From Fen-1273 sp963837815 (GTDB lineage Bacteria; Bacteroidota; Ignavibacteria; UBA10030; UBA6906), in assembly GCA_963837815.1 (NCBI GenBank), contig CAWIOS010000005.1, positions 172,015-236,014 of the forward strand: 64,000 nt of DNA, given 5' to 3'. Positions 17,859-27,148 of the stretch are shown here, piece by piece. Positions within the stretch are counted from its first letter, which is position 1, and each line of letters opens with the position of its first letter. Below the pieces are notes generated by a model. That model was given only the letters and a program-made list of their open reading frames with translations. It searched no databases and was not told the origin of the DNA. Position numbers and translations under genes: made by a program.

Positions 17859-20800
17859 GGTTACTCTCCTTTGAGGTTAATGAAAAATAGAAGGTGGCGC
17901 CTGCCCCGATTTTTCCTTCTGCCCAGGCCTGCCCTCCATGGCGGTGAACGATTCGCTGCACGATCGCCAGACCCACCCCGGTCCCTTCGAATTCCTCCGT
18001 CTTGTGCAGCCTTTGGAACACTCCAAAGAGCTTATGGGTGTACTGGGGATCAAAACCTACCCCGGAGTCCCGTATGAAATAGACAGTCTGCGACTCCTCA
18101 GTGCGGCCGCCGATTTCAATCCTGCGCACATCCTTGGGTGCTGTAAACTTGATGGCATTGGAAATCAGATTCCGCCAGACCTGTCTCATGAGCGAAGGGT
18201 CGCCGTATGCGTCGGGAAGCGCCCCGATGGAGATTGAATACTGATTCCGGGCATCGGGCGGAACGACCTCATGGAATATGGAATTCGCGAGCGTGGACAT
18301 GTCGATGCGCACCGTCTTCATCTCGTCTCTTCCTACGCGCGACAGGTCGAGCAGATCGGTAATGAGCTCCCCCATCTTCTGCGTGTTTGACCGGATGATA
18401 TTCAGGAGCCTTTTCCCTTCGGCGTCAAACTTGTCCGAATACTCTTCCAGAATGATCCGGGAGAAACCGTCAATGGAACGCAGCGGCGCTCTCAGGTCGT
18501 GTGAAACAGAGTAGGAGAACGCTTCCAACTCCTTGTTGGCAGCTTCCAGTTCTGATGTGCGCTGAATGACGCGTTGCTCCAGCTCGGAATTTAGTCGGGT
18601 GATCACTTCCTCCGCCTGCTTCAGCGATTCTATGTCCGTATTCGTGCCAAACCATTGGACTATTTGCCCGGAAGCATCCCTCACCGGTTGCACGCGCGTC
18701 AAAAAAGTGTGGAACTGCCCGTCCGCGCCGCGTAACGGAAACTCCATGTCGAACGGTTTACCGGAACTGATGGCGCCAGTCCAATTGTGCATGACTTGCG
18801 GCAGAACAGCCGGATCATGAACGCTCTGCCAGCCCCAGCCTTCCATTTGTTCCGGCGTCGTGCCGGTATATTCATACCAGCGATGGTTATACCAGAAGAT
18901 GTAACCATCGGCTTTGGCAATCCAGGCGAGTTGGGGCATGGCATTCGCCATCGTCCGGAATTGCTCCTCGCTCTCCTTAAGCGCTTTCTCTGCCCGCTTG
19001 CGCTCGGTGACGTCGATGATATTGCCGTACACGCGGACGATTGTGCCATCCCGTTTCTCCACCTTGCCGAGCGTGCGAACCCAGAGTCTTTCTCCATCCC
19101 GATTGATCAACTGTAATTCGAGGTCGTAGGGCTCTCCCACAGCAACCGCCCGGCCGAACGCCTCATTGATCTTACCCTGGTCTTCGGGTGCGTAGAGCGC
19201 GGCGTCTGTGTCGGGGTTTCCGGGATCATAGTCCTTCGACACGCCGTGGATACGGTATACCTCATCTGTCCACGTAACGCGGGCTTTCTCCACATCGTAT
19301 TCCCATCCGCCGACTTTCGATATTTCCTGTGTTTCATTGAGAAGACTCTGCATCTTTTCGAATGCCTTTTCCGCCTCCTTGCGACTGGTGATGTCGTTGA
19401 CGATAGCCAGGATAACGGCCCCTTCAGGCCTTTCTACGAGTTGGAGATGGGATTCCACCAGGTACCGGGTTCCATCCTTCCGCCGGTGTACAGTTTCCAA
19501 TACCAGCACATTCGCTCTCGCGATGAGGAGCGGCTGCACGGCGGCCCGAAAGGATTGTTCCGTGTACTCCGGCTTGATATCGAGCGCAGTGAGACCTGAC
19601 AACTCCTGCATGGTGTAACCGATATTGTGCTGTGCGCCTTCATTTGCAAACATAAAGTGCAGCGTCACGGGATCAAAGACATAGATTTCATTGAGACTCC
19701 TTGCAATCACGTCATGCAGCCAGGCGCGTTCACGTCCGGCCAGGAAGTGGTCCCTGTAGAATCGGGTTTTCTGCTGCCTCCACAACAATCCCACGCCGGT
19801 ACCCGCTCCGATGAGCATTCCACACATGATGAAGACGGTTATCCATAATCGTTCGGTGAGGGGTTCGTACACCTCTGAGAGATCCATCCGGGCGACCAGG
19901 AACCACGGCGAGTCCGGAACGGCATGCAAGTCAGCTACTACAGGCTTCCCACGATAGTCTCTGCCTTCAATGATCCCGGTCTGTCCCAATGCTGCCTTTA
20001 CCGCGGGAACGTCTGTGCTATCCAGAGGGATTCGCAGTTTCAGGGCTGCATCGTTGTTGAACTTCAGCCGATTTAGAAACAACGCATTGTTTCCATCCTT
20101 CCGGATAAGAAGGGTTTCCGCGGTTCGACTTGGAGTCGGCCACTGGTTGAGGAGAGGATAGATGTACTTGTCAGGATCGATGCGCATTGCTACCAGTCCA
20201 ATCACCCGATTGCTGTCCCGGGTGTCAAGAATTGGAATGAGGATGCTCAGAAATACCCGATCGGTATGTTCGTCCCTGTAGAAATCCTGGAACACAATCT
20301 CACAAGAACGCAGCGCCGTGGCAGCATGCCACAGAAACAGCGAATCCGCAGGTTCTAATCCGTCGGGGTACGAAAACCGCATTATCAACGCGGGATCGTA
20401 GAGAGAGATGCGATCATACTGATCCCCATCCCGCGCCTGCCGGAACCAGGTCAGAATGCCGATTCGGGCATCCACGGCCTCTGGAATGCTAAGGGAACGT
20501 CCGACCAGCCCGGAAAAAGTCGGGTTCCCGTGGAATTGGGCGGCGCCCCCCAAACGCTCTTCTCGCCAGTGCGTGAGTTCGCTTACCTTTAAATCCGAGA
20601 CGGATGCGAGCACGTTTTCGATTTCTGCTCTGTGCTGACATTCAAACTGGCGATGATAGACGTACCCGGTGACAAGGATACCGGAGGAAAGGAGAACGAA
20701 AATCAGAGCAGAAGCATACGATGATCGGGCAACTCCCGTTTCGTCGGTCGTACTGGATGGCCATGCCTGCAGGTTGGCAAGTGCGAGTACTGCCATCGCA

Positions 20801-21309
20801 AGCAACAAGGAGCAAAGGGAAGTCGGCAGGGCCGGCGGAATGAAAGCACCCCCGTACATCAGAGGTGTTCCAAGCAGGTAGGCCAGGACGAGAGCGGTCG
20901 ACATCAGCGTCAGGATGCAGGCAGACGCGAAGGCAGCAACGGCACGACCTCGCCGCTCAGGTGAGAGGGGAAGCGTTCCCAGGAACGACAGTGCGGTGAG
21001 AGCGCACATGAGGGCCGCCAGCGGAGACATGTGTCCGATCGGTACGCCGTTGAGTGTGCCGGTGATGGATATTCCAAGGAGTTCGACGGAGGAGTGATGC
21101 GCGCGGAAGAAGCGCAAAAGAGCAAAAGAGCCGCCAGCGCACTGAGGGAGCTGAGTGCCATGCCGGTGAAAGCTACTCCTCTGTTCAACGGAAATCGACT
21201 GCGGAAAAGGATGGAAAGTCCGAGCAGGACGGAGAGTGTCGCTGTGCTTGGAGCCGTCGGTATGAGATTCGCGCCGAAACTGGCGAGTAGGGGATGATTG
21301 TAAAGCCAT
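17842..21309 (-). CDS. Membrane sensor histidine kinase with extracellular Cache-like domain and three PAS domains
   Basis: In this frame real coding starts near 21092 (SVELLGISITGTL); the first ~70 residues are out-of-frame. From there: membrane helices (PLAALMCALTALSFLGTLPL; ACILTLMSTALVLAYLLGTP), a transmembrane segment LIFVLLSSGILVTGYVY, a periplasmic sensor region with tRxxY-type Cache character, a return helix (ITVFIMCGMLIGAGTGVGLL), three PAS domains, DHp with H937 in SYSVSHDLRAPLRSIDGF, and an HATPase (NLISNAIKF; RDSGVGFD; EGTGVGLAIV). The remaining N-terminal helices are in the overlapping frame 20910-21407. Likely cognate regulator: 17412-17858. Confidence 0.88.
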   Translation of the reverse strand: MALQSSPTRQFRRESHTDGSKHSDTLRPARTFHPFPQSISVEQRSSFHRHGTQLPQCAGGSFALLRFFRAHHSSVELLGISITGTLNGVPIGHMSPLAALMCALTALSFLGTLPLSPERRGRAVAAFASACILTLMSTALVLAYLLGTPLMYGGAFIPPALPTSLCSLLLAMAVLALANLQAWPSSTTDETGVARSSYASALIFVLLSSGILVTGYVYHRQFECQHRAEIENVLASVSDLKVSELTHWREERLGGAAQFHGNPTFSGLVGRSLSIPEAVDARIGILTWFRQARDGDQYDRISLYDPALIMRFSYPDGLEPADSLFLWHAATALRSCEIVFQDFYRDEHTDRVFLSILIPILDTRDSNRVIGLVAMRIDPDKYIYPLLNQWPTPSRTAETLLIRKDGNNALFLNRLKFNNDAALKLRIPLDSTDVPAVKAALGQTGIIEGRDYRGKPVVADLHAVPDSPWFLVARMDLSEVYEPLTERLWITVFIMCGMLIGAGTGVGLLWRQQKTRFYRDHFLAGRERAWLHDVIARSLNEIYVFDPVTLHFMFANEGAQHNIGYTMQELSGLTALDIKPEYTEQSFRAAVQPLLIARANVLVLETVHRRKDGTRYLVESHLQLVERPEGAVILAIVNDITSRKEAEKAFEKMQSLLNETQEISKVGGWEYDVEKARVTWTDEVYRIHGVSKDYDPGNPDTDAALYAPEDQGKINEAFGRAVAVGEPYDLELQLINRDGERLWVRTLGKVEKRDGTIVRVYGNIIDVTERKRAEKALKESEEQFRTMANAMPQLAWIAKADGYIFWYNHRWYEYTGTTPEQMEGWGWQSVHDPAVLPQVMHNWTGAISSGKPFDMEFPLRGADGQFHTFLTRVQPVRDASGQIVQWFGTNTDIESLKQAEEVITRLNSELEQRVIQRTSELEAANKELEAFSYSVSHDLRAPLRSIDGFSRIILEEYSDKFDAEGKRLLNIIRSNTQKMGELITDLLDLSRVGRDEMKTVRIDMSTLANSIFHEVVPPDARNQYSISIGALPDAYGDPSLMRQVWRNLISNAIKFTAPKDVRRIEIGGRTEESQTVYFIRDSGVGFDPQYTHKLFGVFQRLHKTEEFEGTGVGLAIVQRIVHRHGGQAWAEGKIGAGATFYFSLTSKESNREQQP

Positions 21310-21407
21310 CCGAAAAGAACCGTAAAGCCGAGCCCTGCCGCAGCTGCGCCGAAGGCTTGAGGGAGCAGAGAAAATATCCGACGGCGGAGATCTTTGCCTA
21401 TTCTCAT
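20910..21407 (-). CDS. N-terminal membrane part of the same sensor kinase (frame-shifted)
   Basis: From ATG 21407 (MRIGKDLRRRIFSLLPQAFG) this frame encodes two or three hydrophobic helices (AAAAGLGFTVLFGWLYN; SATLSVLLGLSILF; ALSSLSALAALLLFC) and reads ARITPPS before leaving the pattern. The kinase at 17842 continues with SVELLGISITG in another frame at about 21085-21095. Joining them gives one membrane kinase starting at 21407. Residues after about 105 here are out-of-frame. Confidence 0.7.
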   Translation of the reverse strand: MRIGKDLRRRIFSLLPQAFGAAAAGLGFTVLFGWLYNHPLLASFGANLIPTAPSTATLSVLLGLSILFRSRFPLNRGVAFTGMALSSLSALAALLLFCASSARITPPSNSLEYPSPAHSTAYRSDTCLRWRPSCALSPHCRSWERFPSHLSGEVVPLLPSRLPAS

Positions 21408-21546
21408 GCCTCTTCCAACTTGTCCCTGGGCCGATGTTTCTGATTGGTTACTTTGTAAAATGCCCCTCTTGTACATATATATTTACATTCCGCGCCCAAA
21501 ACTGAGGATTTTCCGTTTTAATCTCGAAGGGATAAGACCTCTAAGC

Positions 21547-21588
21547 AAAAAAAAACCTCCCTCATCGCAGAATGCGAATCCGGAGGTT
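21547..21588 (-). terminator. Rho-independent terminator on the minus strand
   Basis: Read on the minus strand: AACCTCC, 21-base loop, GGAGGTT, then a run of nine T. No minus-strand gene directly precedes it on the right, so it may insulate the kinase operon from incoming transcription. Confidence 0.6.
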
Positions 21589-21947
21589 CTCGAATTCTAT
21601 TCCCAGTTCACACGGGATCCGGGTCGAGTGTATGTTTCACCAATGAGAGTAATTATCCTCGATATGTCAAGGTGATAGGCAGATCTTGTGATAGGACACA
21701 CAAGTTGTTGAAACGAAGGGAACACAACCAGTACGGAGTCAGCGCGGATCAAGGGCGGGGGACAAGAGGAGACATTTCCGGTTCTGGAAAAGCCTAAAAT
21801 AGGGCTCCAATTTTTCTGGAAAAAGGCAATTGACTTACATTCTCAGATATTTGATGTACATCACGCATAGCTCACTTGTCGATTGATTCCTATCACGGTA
21901 CTTCCTCCTTTTTTGGGATTGAACAAAGAAGGGGAGGGGGAAGCGAA
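21589..21947. other. Intergenic region without a gene
   Basis: No supportable frame on either strand. It is AT-rich towards 21800-21910 and probably holds the promoter of the decayed regulator at 21948. Confidence 0.4.
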
Positions 21948-22372
21948 ATGAATATCCGGATACTGCATGACGAGGATGAACAATCGATTCAAGATCTGTA
22001 TCAACGCACCTGAAGCTGTAGGGCTTCGACGTGAAGATAGCGTCCAACGGAGAGGAAGCTGTCAGGCTCCTGGAAAATGAGTTCTTTGATCTTCTCCTTC
22101 GTGATATTCAGATGCCGAAGATGATTGGCCTTGAGGTTCTACGCTACATCAAGATTCGTCACATAGACGTTCGTCCAATCATGCTTACCGGCGCCGACGA
22201 TCTGCGCACCTTGGATGAATGTGCGAGATTGGGAGCGCTCGACTATCTCCCGAAACCCTACAACTTTTATGAATTGATTGATCAATTCGGGTCCTTACCG
22301 GTGCTTCCTGTTTCAGCGAAGCTACTTGAGAAACTTAGAAATGCACCGCTGTTCTGGTCAGGGCGAATATGA
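21948..22372 (+). pseudogene. Degraded response-regulator receiver domain
   Basis: ATG 21948 opens MNIRILHDEDEQSIQDLYQR and stops. A second frame gives HLKL, an in-frame TAG, then GFDVKIASNGEEAVRLLENE, LLLRDIQMPKMIG, RPIMLTGADD and LDYLPKPYNF. Together these are the parts of one REC domain with one frame change and one stop codon. The phospho-acceptor aspartate is still present. No output domain follows. This looks like genuine decay because both a frame change and a nonsense codon are needed. Confidence 0.7.
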
Positions 22373-22613
22373 ATCGAAAGTTCGAGGGCTAGGTTGTGGG
22401 AACCGGATCTGAAGGATGGCCACAAACGACTGATGCCGGGGAAGCCTCTCCGCAGAGACGCGTTTTCCCTTGTCATTCAGAATGCCGCGTCCACTCTCGC
22501 CGAATGCTCGCAGGTCTGTCGATCTCGTGAACGCCAGCTTCCCACGAATTACGCAGGGTTTTATATTCTTAGGAATGCTCTGAGAATCGAAGTGAAGGCG
22601 GTGGGGAATAAGT

Positions 22614-23303
22614 CTATTCTGCGGTGTCTCGCAGTTTGGTAATTCGAAGATCCCCCACGTAAGGAATTGAGTTAAGCGATGTCACACTTTGTGCTTCGCG
22701 AACAAGGGTCTCGATCCGATCCAGCGCAATGGCGAGGTTTTTTAGGTCCTCCGCCAGTGAAGGGTCGGCCGTGAGGGCTGGTTTTTGCAAGATATTGTGC
22801 TGAATCAACCGAATCGCAGTAAGAGGATTTCCGATTTCGTGAGCAATAGCTCCGGCCATCTGGAGCACAGTGTTCATTTTTACTTGTTGAGCCAGTTTGC
22901 GCTGCAACTTGCGAGTACGAACTCCTACTCTTACCCGGGAGAGCAAATCGCTGACCTGGAATGGTTTAGTGATGTAATCATCAGCTCCGGCATCCAGCCC
23001 CTCGAGCATTTCCTCTGATTCACTCCGAGCCGTTACCATGATGATGTACCGGTCATTGTACGCGGCATCCTGGCGCAGGTCCTTCACCAGATTGATGCCT
23101 TGTCCGTGAGGCATATTCCAATCCAGAAGAATCACATCTGGCTCAAATTGTTTTAGTGCCTTCTTCCCTTCCATCACACCCTCAGCCCCCACCACTTCGA
23201 ATCCTTCTTTATTGAGATACGAGGTTATCATCTCTCGGATTTCCACCTCGTCATCGACGATGAGAATTGGTCTATCGCTCTTTGGATTATTGTGGTTGTC
23301 CAT
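22614..23303 (-). CDS. REC-DHp protein without a kinase ATPase domain
   Basis: 229 residues from ATG 23303 (TTG at 23309 is also possible). REC: PILIVDDEVE, D61 in VILLDWNMPHGQG, ADDYITKPF. Then a coiled segment and a histidine phosphotransfer/dimerisation helix with H155 in GAIAHEIGNPLTAIRLI. The protein ends about 75 residues later with no N, G1 or G2 box. It could act as a phosphotransfer protein or dimerise with a full kinase; a truncated kinase is possible but there is no trace of an ATPase domain downstream. Confidence 0.85.
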   Translation of the reverse strand: MDNHNNPKSDRPILIVDDEVEIREMITSYLNKEGFEVVGAEGVMEGKKALKQFEPDVILLDWNMPHGQGINLVKDLRQDAAYNDRYIIMVTARSESEEMLEGLDAGADDYITKPFQVSDLLSRVRVGVRTRKLQRKLAQQVKMNTVLQMAGAIAHEIGNPLTAIRLIQHNILQKPALTADPSLAEDLKNLAIALDRIETLVREAQSVTSLNSIPYVGDLRITKLRDTAE

Positions 23304-23309
23304 GTGCAA

Positions 23310-23994
23310 ATATACAACATATCAAGCACTATAACCATGCAAGGAACTGTCGAAACGGTGCGCGAAATACGGCGGATGGCTTGCTGACTATGGAGTATTG
23401 AATCGACCACATGAGGCCGGGCGCAAACGATTTGAGGCGTGGATCCCGAAAATGCGAGAACCGGAAATCCTTGGAAATAGACAATCAACAAAAAAGAAAG
23501 GAGACATCTTGGGCACCTGAAAAAGTAGTAAGGATCCTGCAGATGGTTAAACTTTGTCCAAAGGCCGCAAAGCGTGGAGGGATTTCAGGAATTCCTAGAC
23601 ACGGGAGAGAGTCTTCGAAGAGTTCAACGCCTCTATCCTTGTTCCGGTTGGGCCGGTTAGACCCGCGGAGCAAATAATGGGACTCTGCGAAATGAACGAG
23701 TTGGGAGAGGCGGAAGAGTAGATTATTCTGGAGGGCATGCCAAAATCTGTGTGTGCACGTCCTCAAACCGTCCCAGCCCCTCCCGAGACATGGACGCGGG
23801 TGCGAGGTAAGATGAGTGTCTACGCTCCCGATTTATAGTCGCCCATGAGCCTCAACGCTACCTCCTGCTTACTGAAGTATCCTCAGAACCTATGCGCTCG
23901 AACAAGCTCGGACCGGAACACCGAAGCTGGGTCCGATCGGATTTCACTAAGGCAATTTGAATTCGGGGATTTATTGTGGAATTGGTTCTAGGCC
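23310..23994. other. About 0.7 kb without a supportable gene
   Basis: Only short frames without family patterns or ribosome sites are present. The region marks the border between the kinase cluster and the defence-type genes. Confidence 0.45.
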
Positions 23995-24423
23995 CTATTT
24001 TGCAAGTTTGCCGAATTCTCGCTTGATTAAATCGTAGACTCCGTTTCGCAAATATTCCCTCGTCGGATAACTATTCGGGAGTTGCCAGTGCGGAAAGTAA
24101 TGCCATCGGTGAGCATATAAATTGTTTTCGAACTGCGGATACTCTCGCTTTTCCAGAACCTCAATCGTCACCGCACTCTTAGAGTGTTTTACGTTGCCAA
24201 AAATGTGTCTTGATCCCAATCCCCTCCCCTCGTGAAATCTTTGTCTGTCCACAACAAGCGCGATCACGATCGGGAAATGAGCATACGTGTCAAAGGAAAA
24301 CGTCGCAGACGGAAAATTGGCTTCGATCATCTCTTTGTAATTTAGAAAGAGCTTCTTGAAATAATCCGCCGACCAATTTATCATGTTCTCCTTCTTCTTG
24401 ATCAGAATAAACCTTCGAGTCAT
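23995..24423 (-). CDS. C-terminal part of the NACHT-type gene, or a separate small protein
   Basis: Up to 142 residues; the convincing part runs from INWSADYFKKLFLNYKEMIE through FPIVIALVVDRQRF to YDLIKREFGKLAK. It overlaps the end of the NTPase frame (24290-26962) by 134 bp. The NTPase frame becomes compositionally poor after FYNDSKVYSDQEEGEH, exactly where this frame becomes convincing, so a one-base change near 24375-24385 probably split one gene. The alternative, a separate gene starting at ATG 24381, would have AAGGAG only three bases upstream. No family recognised. Confidence 0.55.
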   Translation of the reverse strand: MTRRFILIKKKENMINWSADYFKKLFLNYKEMIEANFPSATFSFDTYAHFPIVIALVVDRQRFHEGRGLGSRHIFGNVKHSKSAVTIEVLEKREYPQFENNLYAHRWHYFPHWQLPNSYPTREYLRNGVYDLIKREFGKLAK

Positions 24424-26962
24424 TATAAAAGTATTCTATTGGCAGATCGCGGAGCGGAGGTTGGAATAACTGTTCCCCACCCAATTCCGTCTCTCTCACA
24501 AACCGCAAGAAAGTGTCTTCAAAAGTCATGGTGTTAATCATCCTCGACAAGTTGCCCGCAAGAACTGTTGATACTCTTCTTCTCTCAGGTACGAATCCCT
24601 GGAGAAAAAGGGTCTCAGTCTCTTGATCTAAGGCCCTCACATCGATAGATGTCCCGTTCAGATATTTGTGCCAAATCGATTGTTTGATTCTCTGCCTTAC
24701 AAGAGCATCCATGATGTCTTTTACGGCTAAATCTCTTTTATCCTTTGAAATGCCGAGAGTTGTCTTCAATGCCGAGGATTCGTAATAGAGTCTTTCCTGT
24801 ACTAACTGAAACGGCTCAACGAGATTCTTTCGTTCTATTAGTTCTTTCAATTGACTTTCAATTTCAATGTGAGCTCCAATCAGGGGAAGCTTAAATAGAA
24901 CCGGATCGAGATCTCTGGCCTTAAAATTGAGCGTTCCATACTGTCTTCTGTAAGAGTCAAGCAACTGATTCTCATCCTCAATCCCCTTCTTTTGAGCCGT
25001 CTCACTTCGTTCGACGACAATAACTCGCCGACCATTCTCCGGTTCCACCTCAAAAAAGGCATACCAATTTCCCCATTGGGACTCTTGCTTTTCGACAAAG
25101 ACACCTATTGCTTTTTCGCTATGCGGAGAAAACTGCCGTCGAAGGTGCGGAAAGTGCTGATTAATGATCTCGACATAATCTTCTAGAAATTCACCATATG
25201 CATTCTCAATATCTGCGGCTGAGAAAGCGACATCTCTATAAAGGTCATGCCAGTGCAACAAGGTTAACAACTTGTCACTCTTGAAGTTCTCAAGGCATTT
25301 TGAAAAAAGAAAGAAATCCAAACGACTCAACTGGTAAAGGAATGTTCTACAACGTTCCTTTACCTTGGGGTCTCCTTCCAACGAGTGAAAACCTGCCATA
25401 AAATACGCCAATTGGTCGAAGGAACTCAGATGTTTGAGAGTACCTAGATTTGCATCCAGCTCAAATAATTCTGAAGCAGCAAAGTATTCCTGCCATTGGT
25501 CGTGCGGGAATGTGAATTTCTGGTCATATTTGATAATTGAACCCGTCCGTAGGAGTTCATTTAGAAAATCGACAGTGTCACTGACATTGAATCCATAGGT
25601 GGATTTCAGCGTTGTCAGTATCTCGTTGAGAACGCGGAGGCACTCCTGCTCATCAATTCCATAAGGATCCCGTACTTGTCGTAACATGAATAATGCGAGA
25701 TTACCTAAGATCCTCCTCTTTAGCGTTCGGGGGTATTTTGCGCCTCTAAGCTCTTCTTGTTCGTTTTGCAGGTCAAAGAATTGGGTGAACATGCTGCTTT
25801 TGTTCAATGGAATCCTGCCATTTCTCTCAAAGGCTTTGGCAAGAAATGAGAGCATCTGAGGTGTGTCGTACAAGCCCCTGACTCGGGGCCCCCACTGAAC
25901 ATGGGGAAAAATCATTTGAGCATTGGATTCGCTTGTGTGTAGCCTTAGAATCCCCAGAACTTTCTCATTCGTCAGTGGTGAAACCTCATATATCGGGAAT
26001 CCAAAATCACTTCTCTTGAAGAAATCCCGACTCATTAGAACGAATCTATTTAAACGATACTCCAAGAGCTCTTGAAGTTTCGATTGATCTTTGGTATTAG
26101 GATTGCCCAATATTTTGTGAACATCGTCTATCAGAATCAGGAATTTGCCCCTTGAAAGCTGATTTCTTAACCATTTGTCGTCCAAGTACTTGATATCCCT
26201 CCCGAGTCGATTCGTGTGGAGGAAATGAAGTATTTGGTTAAAGACGCTGTCGCCGCGATATTCGATGTAAACTGGTAATGTTCGTTTCCACCATCTTTTC
26301 TGGAGCTCCCCGATGGCATAGGATCGCAGTAGCTTCTTCAATGACGTCGTTTTTCCAGAACCGGGCTTGCCTAGTACTTGAACTCCCAGCTTTGTGCCGA
26401 TTACCGCGGAAATGGTGGTCTGAGGATTTCCAGTCTCGAGTTCGTTTCGATCCTCGCTTGAAGCAGGCGACAAATCAAGATCATCGTAGTGCTCGTATTC
26501 AGCAAATCTTAGAGTAATCGTATTCAAGTAGGGAGAGAATCTCAGACTGTACCACTTGACAAGTCTAGTCGCCAAGAAGATAAGCAGGGTTCCACCGAGC
26601 AGTCCATTCAAAATATAGATCTTGCCGACTATGTCCCATATGCTCGGGGTAGGCTCGGAGTGGGATTTTAGGCGCGATAAACTGTCGGAGGGGCGACTTA
26701 CTGAGTCAATGATCCGACCTACTTCGATAGAAGAATCTTTGTAGGGCAACTTATCGGATGGAACGATCGTTTGCGTGGTGTCGGACGACAATTGAGCGAA
26801 CGTAGTTACTTGAGCGGTGCTATACGAGTAGACGAAATGCACTAGGGCCAGAAATGCCAAAGAGGAGTATGTCAATTTAAGCCGGCGTCGCAATTGGATT
26901 TCCCGTTGACGGATCTCACACAACATATGACAATCTCCAAGTTGATTCGAGCAGTTTCGCAA
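24290..26962 (-). CDS. Membrane-anchored NACHT/STAND-type NTPase
   Basis: 890 residues. Two hydrophobic helices (about 33-49 and 117-137, YILNGLLGGTLLIFLATRL) place it in the inner membrane, with the NTPase in the cytoplasm. Walker A GKPGSGKT (198-205), Walker B KFLILIDDVHKI (D279, D280), a sensor-1-like LNRFVLMSRDF, and a winged-helix/ARC-like region with FPHDQWQEYFAASELF, the HD/FxEYF motif of NACHT proteins. The C-terminal third carries no recognised sensor repeats. Such proteins in bacteria often act as antiphage sensors (Avs and bacterial NLR families). Neighbouring HEPN and nuclease genes on the same strand support a defence role, which is inference. The start may be Met13. Confidence 0.75.
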   Translation of the reverse strand: MRNCSNQLGDCHMLCEIRQREIQLRRRLKLTYSSLAFLALVHFVYSYSTAQVTTFAQLSSDTTQTIVPSDKLPYKDSSIEVGRIIDSVSRPSDSLSRLKSHSEPTPSIWDIVGKIYILNGLLGGTLLIFLATRLVKWYSLRFSPYLNTITLRFAEYEHYDDLDLSPASSEDRNELETGNPQTTISAVIGTKLGVQVLGKPGSGKTTSLKKLLRSYAIGELQKRWWKRTLPVYIEYRGDSVFNQILHFLHTNRLGRDIKYLDDKWLRNQLSRGKFLILIDDVHKILGNPNTKDQSKLQELLEYRLNRFVLMSRDFFKRSDFGFPIYEVSPLTNEKVLGILRLHTSESNAQMIFPHVQWGPRVRGLYDTPQMLSFLAKAFERNGRIPLNKSSMFTQFFDLQNEQEELRGAKYPRTLKRRILGNLALFMLRQVRDPYGIDEQECLRVLNEILTTLKSTYGFNVSDTVDFLNELLRTGSIIKYDQKFTFPHDQWQEYFAASELFELDANLGTLKHLSSFDQLAYFMAGFHSLEGDPKVKERCRTFLYQLSRLDFFLFSKCLENFKSDKLLTLLHWHDLYRDVAFSAADIENAYGEFLEDYVEIINQHFPHLRRQFSPHSEKAIGVFVEKQESQWGNWYAFFEVEPENGRRVIVVERSETAQKKGIEDENQLLDSYRRQYGTLNFKARDLDPVLFKLPLIGAHIEIESQLKELIERKNLVEPFQLVQERLYYESSALKTTLGISKDKRDLAVKDIMDALVRQRIKQSIWHKYLNGTSIDVRALDQETETLFLQGFVPERRRVSTVLAGNLSRMINTMTFEDTFLRFVRETELGGEQLFQPPLRDLPIEYFYNDSKVYSDQEEGEHDKLVGGLFQEALSKLQRDDRSQFSVCDVFL

Positions 26963-27148
26963 TCATAAAATGCCTACCACCCCCTCAAACCCATTCCTCG
27001 TGAATGGCAACCTGTTGCGCTCGCCATGTTTATAATATTCAAACCACAACTTTGTCCTGAGTCTGCACGAGATGAGGAGCGTGAGGCACTAGACCGTCCA
27101 ACGGTCGGGAAATAATCGTCGAAGGCGAGTTCCATGGGTGGCAATAAG

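Noticed and set aside
22394..22642. Plus-strand open frame after the decayed regulator
   Set aside because: No ribosome site or family pattern, and it overlaps the end of the REC-DHp gene.
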